The translations under genes were made by a program, and so were the position numbers. Positions 53,876-53,951 of a stretch of 53,951 nt of DNA are shown one piece after another. Each line of letters begins with the position of its first letter. Within the stretch, counting starts at the first letter, position 1. Origin of the DNA: Lachnospiraceae bacterium (GTDB taxonomy: Bacteria; Bacillota; Clostridia; Lachnospirales; Lachnospiraceae); contig SVEJ01000021.1 of the NCBI GenBank assembly GCA_015057435.1, forward strand, positions 1 through 53,951. Direction: 5' to 3'. Below the pieces are notes generated by a model. It worked only from the letters and a program-made list of their open reading frames with translations. It was not told the origin of the DNA and ran no database searches.

Positions 53876-53951
53876 GCTGTCTCTTGACAGCAAATAAAAC
53901 AGTATTGTTTTGTAGAGTTAAGAAGCTAGTTGCGATTCGGAAAGGATTCCT

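Overview
The window looks like core chromosome of an endospore-forming, low-GC anaerobic Firmicute, most likely a Lachnospiraceae member (Clostridia). This placement is inferred from gene content: SigH, SpmA/SpmB and a CotF-like coat protein (sporulation), a ferredoxin-linked 2-oxoacid oxidoreductase (anaerobic metabolism), a chemoreceptor (motility), CIRCE-controlled groESL, and small proteins of the DUF4250 and DUF6062 type. Coding is dense on both strands. Gaps are short, and most hold a recognisable hairpin terminator or promoter. No gene-free stretch exceeds about 300 bases. There are no rRNA genes, insertion sequences or CRISPR arrays; one tRNA-Thr(GGT) is present. Layout: 1-2.7 kb holds two small ABC-transporter modules around a short YtrA-type GntR regulator. 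At 2.8-3.2 kb is a decayed aquaporin gene. At 3.4-6.0 kb are rsmH, a stand-alone pta and a DtxR/MntR-like repressor. At 6.3-10 kb is a heterodimeric ABC exporter with one degenerate ATP site. At 10-12.2 kb is a promoter-driven pair, a helical (WXG/LXG-like) protein with a C39/papain-like cysteine-peptidase domain plus a lipoprotein; this is the most accessory-looking locus. At 12.3-16.3 kb are an S1-domain protein and the four-subunit oxidoreductase porCDAB. At 16.5-18.3 kb are an HTH-acetyltransferase fusion, a small DnaA-like P-loop protein and a coiled-coil protein with a perfect heptad repeat. At 18.4-22 kb are coat-like proteins, a lipid kinase, a YwaF-like membrane protein and spmAB. At 22.1-27.7 kb are apt and a membrane-homeostasis group (two bPH2 proteins, NfeD, SPFH/band-7, AI-2E-type permease). 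At 27.7-32.2 kb are DUF4250, argJ, pepD, ispF and a GNAT protein. At 32.2-38.7 kb is the cysS-mrnC-rlmB block known from Bacillus, interrupted by tRNA-Thr and an OPT transporter/PqqD pair before sigH and a Thr/Pro/Glu-repeat membrane protein. At 38.8-45.6 kb are glnS, DUF2225, a YiiX-like peptidase, DUF6062, groES-groEL, a large nested palindrome and a CmpB-like membrane protein. At 45.8-53.8 kb are a small unknown protein, queH, fabV, a TetR regulator, a chemoreceptor, a TIGR01212 radical SAM protein, a PfkB sugar kinase and an HD-domain phosphohydrolase. The points most worth following up are the cysteine-peptidase/lipoprotein pair (10.0-12.2 kb), the 157-bp nested inverted repeat whose first arm contains the groEL stop codon (44.97-45.13 kb), the OPT-PqqD pairing (35.1-37.3 kb), the HTH-GNAT/P-loop pair (16.5-17.8 kb), and the aquaporin pseudogene. 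All function calls rest on reading motifs and length by eye; no database search was run.
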